NCBI GenBank assembly: GCA_021234155.1
Contig: JAJEKV010000040.1
Coordinates: 6,289,278 to 6,353,277, forward strand
Direction of reading: 5' to 3'
Source of the DNA: Isoetes taiwanensis
Lineage: Eukaryota; Streptophyta; Lycopodiopsida; Isoetales; Isoetaceae
DNA length: 64,000 bases
In this document: one piece after another, positions 11,850 to 61,904 of the stretch
Numbering within the stretch: position 1 is the stretch's first letter
How the letters are laid out: each line of letters starts with the position of its first letter
Program-made: the position numbers and the translations under genes
The notes under the pieces: generated by a model
Seen by the model: the letters and a program-made list of their open reading frames with translations, nothing else
Told to the model about the DNA's origin: nothing
Databases searched by the model: none

Positions 11850-12342
11850 ACATTTGCTACCGGATTAAAAACCCTCTAGGAGGGAAAACCGTCGTAGCAA
11901 CAAGCATGCTGGCAGCTGTACAAATATACATATACACATGAATTCCCGGCACCTGGTGGTAGGCGAAGAGGCGAGGTGAGTCCTTGGATCCAAAACCTCA
12001 TGGAGGTAGGAGCCAAGGGATCGAACTGACGACGTATTGAGTAGCTCGTGGCGAGGGGGCACTGTGTCGCACCAAGAGAATGTAGCAAGCCCGAATCTGA
12101 CTATAGACTGGACAGCTCTGGAAGGCATGGCTTTCATCCTCAACAACCCCCGGCGAGCAACACTGACAAAGCTTGTCCTGGCGCGGCTCTCCAACCCACC
12201 GATCCGTCTCAAGCCGAAGATGGTGGGCCCCTGTTCGAATGGACGCGATGATCCTGCGCTTCTTCATGGGCAACTGAGAATGCAGGTAGAGCTGTGGGCC
12301 TCGAACTAGGGTGGGGTTTATGTGCTGTTTGTAGTGTGCCAC
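11850..12342 (-). pseudogene. LINE C-terminal fragment with CCHC motif
   Basis: The minus frame 12342-11998 reads HYKQHINPTL, KKRRIIASIRTGAHHLRLE and CQCCSPGVVEDESHAFQSC. The last is a C-x2-C-x9-H-x4-C zinc motif, the same spacing as in the LINE ORF at 52136-53308. It is a 5'-truncated tail of a related element; the (GGAA)n tract lies just beyond its 3' end. The segment 11856-11904 in its 3' part resembles the foldback motifs at 28.3 and 31.4 kb. Confidence 0.7.
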
Positions 12343-12379
12343 CTTTACCTGTTCCAGAGCATGGTGGTCCCAGAGCTAT

Positions 12380-13610
12380 GGAAGGGGGGGGGAGGAGGGG
12401 GAGGAGCACAAAGTGGCTTGGTCTGAAATGTGTATGGACAGGAGAGATGGTGGATTGGGATGCAAGGATCTCAAGCTCAGATACTAGCTGAAAAATATGT
12501 ATGGAGAGCATTGCATGGTATTACCTCCCCTGCAATGCATTTTGTTAAGTATTGTCTTTAGAGATGCACACTTAAAGGTAAGCCATCCTTACTCTGTCAG
12601 AAAATTGGTTTCCTCTTTTATAGCTATAAAATTGCCCCAGGCACATCCCCAGTAATGAAAAAGTTTTTGGAGGCTTGGTTAGAAGTTCAAAGTCTATTTG
12701 CTCCACTGGATGCACTTGGGAGGCTGGATAATTCAGTATTTTTTGGAATACACAAATATGGTCGAGAAATAACCTCCCTCTTACGCTCACTCACCCCCAT
12801 ATTTTCACTAAATGGAGACAATCAGAAATTACTAAAGTTGGGCATTTGTGGGATGGTATGCGGTGGCTTTCCTGGACCCCGTTTAAAGGAAAGGTCCATA
12901 GAACTAGGGAGGGGGATAAGTGTCAAGGGCAAGAGAAGTATGTTGTCAGCACTATCTATCGTCTTCTTTGCCCAGACTCCCCTCTAAAAGCTGCAGACAT
13001 GTTGCATTTCTCAAGCTACACAATTACTAAACAATTCATGGGCAACACTATGTTCAAGACGATTGCAATTTTTTAGATGGTTAGCACTGCCGCGGGGGGG
13101 GGGGGGGGCTTAGCACTATGGAGAGTCTCCACCAAAACGGGATACTTCCCAAAGACAGCTGCCCACTTGGGTGCAGTACTACAGAAACCCTCTCTCATCT
13201 ATTCTTTTGCCCCAAGGTCAGGAAGTTTTGACTCTGGGTATTCCCATTCATTGGTAAAAAATGTCTATGGCCAGGGATAATAGGGTTACAGACTGGTTAA
13301 CATTGTACTGTGGGCAATATGGAAAAATCGCTCTAGGTGGGCAACACTTTTCTTTGGGTAAGCTGAAGAATAGTTTTAACGTGGAGGTGGCACTTATGCC
13401 TTTAGCTCATCACAGGAAGTTTGGGCAAAATTACAACAACAGATCTAGATAGGATTCAAGGATTCTACATGTTCTTCAAATGTCATTGGTTATCTGAGGA
13501 CGATCTGGTGACGGCTTGTTTCGGCTGGCCCTTGCTTAAATTTTACTCATCAGTATACTATTTACCATATTATTTAATATATCATACTCTTACCCTCAAA
13601 AGGAAAAAAA
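12380..13610 (+). pseudogene. LINE (family A) 3' portion with zinc-finger end
   Basis: The order is RDGGLGCKDLKL (about 12444-12480), KYVWRALHGI, then WATLCSRRLQFFRWLAL (near 13035-13090) and CPLGCSTTETLSHLFFC (about 13165-13216), the zf-RVT type end found in plant LINEs. WAIWKNRSRW, LKNSFNVEVAL and FYMFFKCHW follow. The last three blocks recur at 20.76-20.98 kb in a second copy. The 3' end carries CTTACCCTC and an A-rich tail near 13600. There are many frameshifts and a long G run at 13096. It is probably the continuation of the fragment at 1-605. Confidence 0.75.
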
Positions 13611-13619
13611 ATAGCAGAC

Positions 13620-14040
13620 ATAATAGAAACACTGATAGCATTAGAAAAGAAGAATATTCATTTGGATGCAAGGAAGGCTTTTAATAAGATAAGACTGCAT
13701 ATTGCTTATTATGAGGAATATAATAGGGTTAAGTATGATGTTGAACTGATAGGATTGTCGAGAAGCCTAACAATGATACTTTTCATGTGGCTATAAAAAT
13801 AGTGTAAAATGTGTCCAAAAACCATTGAAGTATATTAGTAAAGCCAGTATGAGCAGGAACATGGAGGGGTAGCAGTAGAAACATCAATGTGACCCTGCGG
13901 GTCCTGCCTCGGACGAGGAATGGGATCAAAGTACAAGAAGCGCTAACTGCCATGCAGAGATAGACCTCCACAAAGAGCTGACAAGGTCAGGGAACCGAAT
14001 CAAGCAGGCCTTCAAGCTGGGGTCAGAAATGACAAGACTT
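13620..14040 (+). other. Unassigned stretch between two LINEs
   Basis: A short open stretch follows the LINE-A tail, then sequence with stops. I see no motif I can name. It may be the 5' part of LINE-B. Confidence 0.3.
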
Positions 14041-14600
14041 TTTTGAAAAGAGTCAGGGACCAACAAGTATAAGAACATATGTAGTGCTTGGGGAGATCAA
14101 AGGTTATCGAGCCAAAAGGGACAGTTGGACAAGGAGGCGAGATGCTAGTCTACATGAAGAGGTAGCATAGGGCTAGCATGTTATATAAGGAACAACATTG
14201 CCCATGAGGCATGTATTGTAACAAATGATATTAATAGAATGTACAAGCTTATTAGTATCAAGATTATTGATCAGAAGGATCTTTATCTGATAATTACATA
14301 TGCCAGGAAAATCAGGAACACGCACAAGTAATCAACATGGATAACACAAATAGACAGTACATGCAATTAAGAAGAATGGAAGAAGGGATGAGATGCACAG
14401 AAGACAGGCGGACGCCGATGCCAGAAGGGAGCTATTGGTAGAAATTTATACCACAATAGGGACAATCATATGCAATGGCATGCACAGGTGGACCAACTCG
14501 GGGGAATTCACTAGCTAGAATACACATGAGAAAAGTTTAGTAGAGTACGTTTTCATAAACAAAGGGCAGCAACAAGTATAACCAGAAAGGCGCTAACAGA
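14040..14600 (+). pseudogene. LINE (family B) endonuclease remnant
   Basis: GGEMLVYMKR (from GGVAIYVR) appears near 14128. RELLVEIYTTIGTIICNGMH (from GRELIEFCESNSLVIING) appears near 14425, and EFTS followed by SLVEYVFIN (from SVIDYVIVS) near 14500-14560. This is the C-terminal half of an apurinic-type LINE endonuclease. Stops and frameshifts are frequent. Reverse transcriptase and zinc-motif parts of the same type follow downstream on this strand. Confidence 0.6.
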
Positions 14601-16630
14601 CAAGCTAGACAAGCCAACGGATAAAAATGAGTGTCTTAAACTGATATGCTTATACAAGAATTTAGTGCTGGCGGAGCCAGCGCCTTATGTATCTGAGAGT
14701 CGAATCCAAATATGTCTCCTCTAAGTTTGAATGAACATAGAGAGTAAAAGTTTGTAGATTATCTAGTCTACAGAGAGCGTAAAGAGTTTTTAGACTCTAA
14801 TCTATGGAACAACTGAGTTATGAAATAGGTTATAAGTGAAGGTTGGTGTAAAAAAGGTTGTGTATGGCTTAGGTGGAAATTTATTTATTGATCTGCACTA
14901 TTTTGGAGGCCTATTTGTTCCTAGTTGCTGAAGGTTCTGTTGTCAACATTATATATATATATATATATATGCACTAGAGTCATGTAAATACATGAGTCTT
15001 GCAAAGCTTCTGCATAAGACCTGCACAAAATACATGGTACTACTTCAAGCAAGATTTTATCGGTTTTTTTTTTTTTTGTCTGATACAAATTTAACTGATG
15101 CCATAAATATCTTTCGAGCATAAAAAAAAGGTCTAGAAGGAAATGAAGATTTTGCCTAGGACGTTTTCCAACAGGCACCGAACCTCTTGCCCTGTATCAT
15201 TGCCTCCGCACAGTGCGTGCCCTTGTAATTTAAGGAGGACCAGCTCTGAAAAGGGATGGAGGAAAAGTAAGTACGGTGCTGTACAACTGATGTTTATGAA
15301 AATTTCAATCCAAGAGCCTTCTCTAGTCACTGGTGAACCTTTGTGTTGTACCGCCGTTAGAGCAAATCGAGTTCTTCCATATTTGTTTCCTTCCAGCTTT
15401 GATCTCCATAACTTGCAACCATGCCTTCCAAGCGCGCTAATACCGGCAGCCATGCTATAACACTTCTGTTTGTTTGAAGAACCCGAGCATCCTGTGGTTC
15501 AGGAGACGTAGATGCACTGAGGTTGAAATTTCTTAGTAGAAGCTGCCTTGGCAAGACCATTAAATTTCTTGAGGCGACCAATTCCTTTTAAACACAGGCT
15601 AATCGCAACAATTTTAGTGAATTTGGGGCAACGTATGCGCCTGTTGTGGGGCAGGGCGCATTACTTTGCAATTTAATTTCTAGGAGCCGCATGAAGAAAT
15701 GGCTCTGGCGAAAGAAGCCTCAATCCAAGTCAGCTTCCATTTCTATAACCTCTAGCATTCAAATTCAAATGCATAGCACCTGATTTCCCTTGGCTTGGCT
15801 GAGCTATGCAAGAACAATAGGGCGGAACAGAGCAGAACAAAGCGTCTGAATGAACGAAGCATAATAAAGTGCTTGGATCCAAAGGATAACAAACAGACTT
15901 GCTAATCCCAGCGTGGGCTAGGGCATGTTGCTAATCCCAGCCTGGGCAAGGGCGCGTTTGTTAAGGAGCGACTCAGCCGGAAAGCGGCCGGGAAAGCCAT
16001 TCCAAAAAACATCATTAATTCCAAAAAAAAAAAAAATTCTAGTAATCTTATATTTAGTTAGATTTAGTTAGATATAATGCAGGCACAATGAAAATGCATG
16101 ATCACACATACAAAGGAATAGAATAGAATAGAAGCAAAGGTGTCTTTCGGATTCAAGGCCAATCAATCCGAACAATTCCTTGCTAGGGTTAGATCGGACA
16201 TCGAGGGATTGGAATTAGGAGAAGCAAAATCCAAAGAAAAATAGCAATAGTTAAATGACATACTAACACGTGTGGCTACGGCAGGCTTTGGAGGGTATAG
16301 AAAAAAGAGGAGGGGATAGGCATTCGCGATATTAATATGGTTTTGGCAAAGAACATAAGAAACAGACAAGAAAGATAGAAATCTAAATGGGATAGATTCA
16401 CATCAGGAAGAGCATCAGAAGTACCTGAAACTATTGAAATAGAAAAGAAATAACAACATGAGATAATACCATTGGGATTTAGCCAATCTGCTTGAAAGAT
16501 ACTCCAAGAGGTTCTGGACTGAAAGAAAGGCACAAGAGAGGAAGTGGTACATGAAGGGAAGGGCAAATATGGATTGACTGAGTGCAGTTGTTGGAAAGAC
16601 TATATAGGACAGGGGCAGCTCCAATAATAA
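14601..16630. other. Unassigned spacer inside LINE-B
   Basis: It contains an (AT)n microsatellite (14950-14970), a T run (15064-15077), a repeated TGCTAATCCCAGC(G/C)(T)GGGC pair near 15900-15945, and an A run near 16024. Only the minus-strand frame 15133-15453 looks coding. The rest may be linker sequence of LINE-B mixed with insertions. Confidence 0.4.
15133..15453 (-). CDS. Unidentified 106-codon open frame, possible gene fragment
   Basis: The frame begins MAAGISALGRHGCKLWRSKL, which has the Ala, Ser, Arg and Lys make-up of an organelle transit peptide, and stays open to LGKIFISF. Base composition is less AT-rich than the surroundings. An in-frame GT...AG pair of only 29 bases is too short to be a credible intron. 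I do not recognise the product. It may be a first exon carried along by a transposon, or chance. Confidence 0.2.
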   Translation of the reverse strand: MAAGISALGRHGCKLWRSKLEGNKYGRTRFALTAVQHKGSPVTREGSWIEIFINISCTAPYLLFLHPFSELVLLKLQGHALCGGNDTGQEVRCLLENVLGKIFISF

Positions 16631-16639
16631 TCCCAAATG

Positions 16640-17970
16640 AAAAGCATACGCCGTGCTTCACACAATAAGAAAATAGCAGCATTACAAAAACTATCAAATA
16701 ACAAGGCACCCGACCTTTATGGGCTGACAATTGAAATGCTAAAATGCATGGAATCAGTAATAAAAGGGATAATAACCAGGGAATAAATTACTAATCGCAT
16801 ATTTCTTATTAGCCAGAATGATATGAATCCCAAAACTTTATGTAGTTTAGCTAAACTCTACACATTTTTCCTCTCATACTTTCTAACGTTTAGCTAAACT
16901 AACCCAAACATCATCCCAAAGATTTCTATGATGTGGCCAACAGAAAATATTAAGCCAAATTACTATACTTTTTTTCAATCGTTTCCACTTATTTTAGTCA
17001 TTTTCTTTGTGAAAACATTCTAAAATAATGCTAACTAGCAAAGTCTAGGACTCAAATTAATTCATAATGCTAGAAACTAAACTACTAATCACATATCTTA
17101 TAAAAACTAGAATGATGTTAGCTAAACTAGCCCGAAATTCATTCTAAAAGTTTCTATGGTTTGGCTAAACAATACAAAATTTCACTCTCTTACTTTCTAG
17201 CGTTTGGCTAAAGAGCGCCAGTGTTGGTGCAATTCCGAAAAAAGTTAAGCTAAAATTATTATTTTTTTTCTGATTTTTTCCATTTACTTTAGCCAATTTT
17301 TTTTGAAAATGTGCTAAAAAATCGCCAAATAGCTAAGTTCAGCCCTTAAATTATTCCATGATAATAACTGTTGATACTTTCACTAAGGTAGTGCACACAT
17401 GGATAGAAGAAAAATGGCAATAAATCAGAGTGATACCTCTATACAAAGGTGGTAGCAGAAAAGAACCAGACAACTACAGAACAGTAATGGTAAGCTCAGT
17501 TGTTGCTAATGGTTTGAAAATGCATTAGATAAATAAACTCAAGCATTGGAAAGATGCAGGGAAATTGAGAGCACTAGGGCAGATATGCTCTAGACCCGAC
17601 CATTCGACAACTGACCACCTAGTCACTTTTGAAATTCTAATTGAGATTATAGATTTTAAAAAGGCATTAGACACAATACCAAGGGAGAAGATACTACAGA
17701 TGTCGACAGACCTAAAAGCACAGAAGGACTGGTGGAGTCAGTTGCAGCTGATGAATACTAGGTACAAATTTGATGTTCAGTATAAGGAAGACAAATTAAT
17801 AGTCATTTGGGATAATAAACCATTAATGTTAAGCAAGGAACAGACAGATAGAGGATATGAAAATGGGTGGAAATACTTCATTTTAGACTGCAAATTGTTT
17901 AGTGTACAACTAAACAACCACGATTATAAGATTACACATCTAGTAAAGTCTGATATAACTTATAAATGAG
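16640..17970 (+). pseudogene. LINE (family B) reverse transcriptase, interrupted
   Basis: IAALQKLSNNKAPDLYGLTI (16672-16731), from the LKNNKAPGxDGI block that opens LINE reverse transcriptases, is cut by the insert at 16786-17365. It resumes as IRVIPLYKGG (about 17426-17455), DNYRTVMVSSVVANGLKM and, in the open frame 17565-17969, STTDHLVTFEILIE then IDFKKALDTIPREKILQ (from FVDFxKAFDxVPRxxL). The downstream catalytic box is not recognisable. Confidence 0.7.
16786..17365. repeat. AT-rich insert made of two diverged tandem copies
   Basis: Copy 1 starts near 16786 (AAATTACTAATCGCATAT) and copy 2 near 17080 (AAACTACTAATCACATAT). Both contain CTTTCTA(A/G)CGTTTAGCTAAA-like and GTTTAGCTAAACT-like words in the same order. 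The insert separates conserved blocks of one reverse transcriptase, so it arrived later. It may be a MITE-like dimer; clear terminal inverted repeats were not found. Confidence 0.55.
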
Positions 17971-19180
17971 GGGCTTGTGCTTACGACAGAATATATAAAT
18001 GTCTCTGATTTATATGGTGCTGCACATGTATGTTAGAAACATCAAACTGGGTAATACAGGTTATGATGGTTGATTGTTGGCAAAATCATAAGGTTTGGTC
18101 ATTTATCTCGGAAGGAAAACTCCATCCGTTAGAGGCTTAATGTATTGTAATAGGGATATCAATATGCATGCTAAGGGACCGATGACATTATGTTTTGTTG
18201 CAAAAGAGATTGGGATAAAAGGCTATATGCAAATAGATTTGTTTATGTACTTTGGGGCTATGGATTTGATAAGCAAATATGCTAAAGAGGCATTGATAAG
18301 AAAATATGCGAATATACCAATAGGTTATATTTAAGGAATCTGCTAGTTTTGTAGTGTAAATAAAGGTATGATCTATGTGCTTTGAATATATTGCTCATAT
18401 CTTTAATGTTGGCTTAAATAATTGCATGACGATTTCAATTGGCTAACATGCAATAGGGTGTACGCAGTTGCTGATTTATGTTCCTTTGTTAGAGTGCATT
18501 TACTCGTTGCAAGTTTAGACTAGTTGGTCTGGTAGATGCTTTTGATATATAATCCAGGTGCTAATGTTAATATGCCATGTAGTCTTATATAGGTATGGGT
18601 TGTTGCAAGCTCTATGGGCAGGTCTAGATACGTTTGTTTTTCTAGACAGAGAAAATAAGTTCTAGATATTACTGCTTATATTGGTTTGCCAGTCTGTTCT
18701 GTATAGATTTTGGGAGTGGCATAGTTATTAGAAGTTGCTAAACATGCTACAATGCTTGCATGTATGTTGTTCAGGGTGTTATAGCCTGCATGCAATTTCT
18801 AGATCTAGGGGTATATGAAGTTAAATTTTTGGTCAAATCTAATAGATCCTTTAGGTGCATTGATTTTAGGGTGCCTGCCTGGGTTTCGCTAGTCTGGCTG
18901 CATATTATTGAAAGGCTTTATAAAAATGATTTATTTAAAACAATATATGGATTTATAGAGACTAATTGGCCATCAAACAATCCCGTAAGTTGTTAGAGTG
19001 GCCTTGCCCCGTCAGCATTTTCACACGACAAAGTGGTTCTACCACAAGTGTACAAGCTAATTCAAACTAACAGTTGATAGGACAATGTGACACTTCTACC
19101 ATTGATATAGTGTTCTTCTACACTGTTATATTGTTGTTATAGCGTTTTGTCCACTGTTAGGAGTTGAAGGTTCGAATAAA
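17971..19180. other. AT-rich stretch without recognisable feature
   Basis: The open frames at 18095-18334 and 18760-18996 show no motif I can name. It occupies the place of the second half of the LINE-B reverse transcriptase but is too diverged, or has been replaced. Confidence 0.4.
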
Positions 19181-19189
19181 CACAACTTC

Positions 19190-19870
19190 TGTCACAATGG
19201 TATACAAGACAAGAGAAAGACCTATGGAAGTCAAGGCATAAGAAAGGACCATCAAGTACAATGGAACCATGAATCCACATTGACAATATAACAATCCGAA
19301 AATTGGCTAAACAACACTCACTGACTTATAAGGCAGGGATAATTCAAGGATGCACCACAGTGGACCATAGAGAGATTGCTGGACCTAAGTAGTATTTAAC
19401 GTGAAGGAAAATGGGATGACAGTTGGATGCAAATAGCAACCAGAACATGGCTGAATAGATACATCAATCCAAAAATGTAGTGGCTACTAGAAGTATTAAA
19501 TCCAGACTAACAGATTGGTCAAAGAATTTACCGGGACAAAAAAATAGGAAAAACAAGGACAGACATAATAGCAAGATTCAGGATGGCCAATCATAATCTG
19601 TGAATTGGAAAAAATAGATGGAGGAAAATAGACAGGCAGGACCATATATGTAGAATTTGCAATACCAGTAAAATAGAAGATGGAAACCACATGATGGAAA
19701 ATTTCTAGTATACGCCCGACATTAGAATTAAATTCCAGAAGATCACTTGTGGCTACTCAAATTCAAGGATGATGACACAAGACAAAACATTAGGGGACTT
19801 TGCTGATGCCATTGAGGAAATTAGGCATCAGGAGATGCATCAAAACAAAGGGCTCGTAATGTGAGCGCAG
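19190..19870 (+). pseudogene. LINE (family B) C-terminal part with decayed CCHC motif
   Basis: IIARFRMANHNL is followed by RWRKIDRQDHICRICNTS and IEDGNH (about 19568-19695). This aligns with the C-x2-C-x9-H-x4-C end of the LINE at 52-53 kb, with the last Cys lost. TLGDFADAIEEIRHQEMH (about 19790-19844) matches the extreme C-terminus of that family (TLGKYLLELLRFRD). Confidence 0.65.
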
Positions 19871-20384
19871 GAGTTGTGGATTAAAGGAGCTCACAAAGCA
19901 CAACTCAAAGCTGAAGATATCAATGTTCACATGCATGGCCAAGAAGCCAATTAAATGCGGTGTCTCGGCATACAAGAAAACAAGCCAAGCCCACATGATG
20001 GCTATGTTATTTTAGCAATATATGCTAGTAGTGTCCATTCGGGGATCTTAGAGATAAAAATGTATTATGTTCTATGGTCCTGTGGTAAGACCCTAAACTA
20101 CCATGTCCAAGACCACGAGTTCAATGTCTCATTGTAAAAGTGGTCGTGAAAGTGGTCGTGATCATTATGAAGTTAGTGAGAAAGGACCCACTTCATCCAT
20201 ATACAATGGTGGAGATAGGTCCCATTTGGTTAAGTTTTGGTTCTCATCGATGTTAATAATTCTATCCATCTATCCTATCCTATTTTATTTTAGTACTCAC
20301 CTGTACATCTTGAACTGTAAAGTTTTTAATACCTTAGTTTAATACTTACATAAGCATTTTAAAACCAATATGAGCAAACACAAT
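19871..20384. other. No recognisable feature
   Basis: It holds probable 3' flank of LINE-B and ordinary AT-rich sequence, with a short duplication AAGTGGTCGTGA near 20137 and 20149. Confidence 0.4.
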
Positions 20385-21307
20385 ATCATGTGGTGAGGAT
20401 ATATAGAGCATTATGCCAGGATACTCCCCTAAAGGCTGAGGAAAGGTTAGGGGTAAGTAATACAGTAGCTAAACCAGTTTTAGCTAACTCCTGGAAGTCT
20501 ATGTGTTCTAGGAAGATACAATTCTTCAGATGGTTAGCTCTTCAAAGGGACTCAGCATGAAGGAAAGTCTGTTAAAGAAGGGTATCTTGGTTGATGACAA
20601 GTGTCCACTTGGTTGTCAAGTCACAGAATCTACTAGGCATCTCTTCTTTTGCCCCTATATTGCAGAGTTCTGGCAATGGGTCTGTCCTATCATTGGGCTC
20701 CTGATACACCAACTGGTCTGGCCAGGATTGGTAATGGTTTCAGATAGGTGCTGCATAGAAGCCCTAGTGAATTTGGCATTCTGGGTGATTTGGAAACACC
20801 GGTGTGATGTGACTCTGGGTGGTCAAGGGATCTCCATAATGAAGCTAAAAAACTCCTTCAATCTAGAGGTTGCACTGATGGTATTATCACATCATAGAAA
20901 GAAAGGCACAAACTACAACAAGGGACTTGACAGATTAGGGACTCTGGTGGGGTTCTACTCCCTTTTTAAGTGTCATTGGGTGGATAATGATGGTATGGGA
21001 GATGTTAGTACGGGAGATGATGCCGCCACTGGGAACAATACAGGTAGCCTATCTATCTAGAACTGAGAATTGCTTGTGGGATCCTACTCTGGAACAAAAT
21101 TTCCTCTCTCTATAGTACCCTATCAGTTGGGAAGACGAGATGATGCTCTCTATAGTACAGGTGTATTGACTCCCCAATCAACCTTATTGGCTGTGATTTA
21201 CTCACCCTTTAAAGGGTATCTACTGTACATACTTCTTCAGCTTTAATACATATAAATAATCTTACCCTATTAAAAAAAAAGAAAAAAGAAAAAAGAAAAA
21301 AGAAAAA
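20385..21307 (+). pseudogene. LINE (family A) second copy, 3' end with A-rich tail
   Basis: SRKIQFFRWLAL precedes the open frame 20530-21060, which encodes CPLGCQVTESTRHLFFC, FWVIWKHRC, LKNSFNLEVALMVLSHHRK and FYSLFKCHW. These are the same blocks, in the same order, as at 13.04-13.50 kb. The 3' end (TCTTACCCTATT then a run of AAAAAAG units, 21260-21307) also matches the other copy. The 5' part is missing, as is usual for LINE copies. This copy is better preserved, with a 176-codon open frame. Confidence 0.8.
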
Positions 21308-21604
21308 CTTTTAAAATCTGACATAACTCACCATAATAAAGGATTCTTTATCATACCGACCCACTTCCATATAGTTATAGGATGGGAAAAAAAAAACCAA
21401 GGTCATCCTGGTAATTTTTTTGTAAACCAAAAACATGATCCCTCTTTCAAAAGCTCAACCATAGGAATTCTATTAATGTCAATCCTAGTACACAGAAAAA
21501 AAAAAAGACTCCAATCCAAGTGCAGTTAAGCATATTAAATTATCTTGAAATATAAATGAGCTATGAGTCCTTCAGAGAGCCCAGATTCAATTTTTCTATC
21601 TAGC
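21308..21604 (-). other. 3' flank of the receptor kinase gene
   Basis: AT-rich sequence with two A runs lies beyond the stop codon of the minus-strand kinase gene. I could not pick out a convincing polyadenylation signal. Confidence 0.4.
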
Positions 21605-60354
<38,750 letters not shown>

Positions 60355-60778
60355 AGCCAAAAGCTTTTATCACATAAGATCCAATATAAGAACATATCAC
60401 TGATTTTCAACATAACATGGATGTATGGTGGGGAATCTTGACTAGACCTTTTCTCCTCATTTATGACATTGGGGCCAGATTCCACATCCCGTTGCTATCA
60501 ATCTTTGTAATTTTGTCTACATGACCTATTGAAGGTCCAAAACAAAAATTGCTAAGTCCTGGTGCACCATGAATGGTGGCTCAGGGTGTTCTAGCCAGTT
60601 CACATGAGACAATCGCTGAAGAGGGACCCTGTTATACCATGTGCAAATTTGTGATGGTCAGTGATGGTGGGTACAAAAGGACGAGGCATTTTACACGATG
60701 ATGATGGCTACGATGGCGCATGTGAACCTAGCCTTAAAGTGTTGCTACCTCGAGAATGAGATAAGTGTTTGACTTATT

Positions 60779-60824
60779 TATTGTTATTGTTGTTGTTGTT
60801 GTTGTTATTATTATTATAATATTA
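60779..60824. repeat. (GTT/ATT)n microsatellite
   Basis: TTATTGTTATTGTTGTTG and onward, turning into TTA repeats and ending in an AT-rich run. Confidence 0.9.
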
Positions 60825-61092
60825 TTTATATAAAACATACTCTCGTGTCCATGTGATAAACATCACATCAAAATGAATACACCACACTAGGTCTCAAATA
60901 TACTATCTACATTTTTGCACCATCAATTTGTAATAAACAAAAATCATGACCACATGATCACATTAGCAATTTTAATCACATCTATAAATGGACCCATCAA
61001 TCAAAGGACTTTAGTAAGGTTCCAAAATAACATTCAAACTCGCTATATCTTGAAATCTCAACTACAAATGCACCCATCACCAAGAGGAGCTC

Positions 61093-61285
61093 GTCATTGT
61101 GCTCTTATTATATCGATCCCATAGGCCATTTGGTCTCTTCAGACCATAAGAAGTAATTTGGACTTTGTCATTGTGCTCTTCTTATATTGTTTCCATAGAC
61201 CATTTGGTCTCTTTGGACCATAAAAAGTAATTTGGACTTTGTCATTGTGCTCTTACTGTATTTGGTCCCATAGACCATTTGGTTG
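61093..61285. repeat. Three tandem copies of a 74-bp unit
   Basis: Units start with GTCATTGTGCTCTT at 61093, 61167 and 61241 (last one partial). Each has CCATAGACCATTTGGTCTC and, in the first two, AAGTAATTTGGACTTT. A shorter repeat (AAACCCCAAAAA ... TTCAAGATAAGATGTA) follows at 61293-61382. Confidence 0.85.
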
Positions 61286-61488
61286 CATCGGTAAACCCCA
61301 AAAATTGAACACTCACAACACTCAAATTCAAGATAAGATGTAAACCCCAAAAAGTAAACATTCAAATTCAAGATAAGATGTATGACTACAAAAGGCCCAA
61401 TACATCCTTGTCCAGAGTAAAGCAGATCCATTGTAATTTTGTCTACTTGACCTACATATATACATGTCGAGCCCGTAGACAAAAAATG

Positions 61489-61737
61489 CTACATTAACTT
61501 CAGAAATAATATCCTGGCCGCAATTGCGGAATTCGGCTTGGCATCATAAATCTTCATGTAAGGCTTGTCGTAATTAATCTTCACGTTAGAGGGTAAGCTA
61601 ACAGAGATTGGATTCCTAGGCATCTTGACCGGCAGTAGCCGGGCGTGATCTACTGGAGCAGAACAGGAATTCCGTACCTGTTCGGTTACCCGTAATGTAA
61701 AGAAATTCTGCCGGGTGAGCCACTCACGGCGCGCCAC
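61489..61737 (-). CDS. Unidentified 82-codon frame in the shared promoter region
   Basis: It begins MARREWLTRQNFFTLRVTEQ and is richer in G and C than its surroundings (GGCGCGCC at its start). No family recognised. It may be a gene fragment or an upstream exon; low confidence. Confidence 0.2.
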   Translation of the reverse strand: MARREWLTRQNFFTLRVTEQVRNSCSAPVDHARLLPVKMPRNPISVSLPSNVKINYDKPYMKIYDAKPNSAIAARILFLKLM

Positions 61738-61850
61738 GTGGCACTATTTGTTTTAAGGAATGAAAGTAGGTTCTTGACCTCACATTCCGATGTTCTTACT
61801 TCAAGTTATGTAAAGCGAGAATTTCTCTTAACCTGCATTCACGTTGCACC

Positions 61851-61894
61851 AATGTTCTTTTTGTGTTGATTCCGATCAACACAGAAAGAACATT
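61851..61894. repeat. 20-bp near-perfect hairpin with 4-base loop
   Basis: Arms 61851-61870 and 61875-61894 pair with one mismatch around TCCG. Confidence 0.9.
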
Positions 61895-61904
61895 CCGGTA
61901 TACA

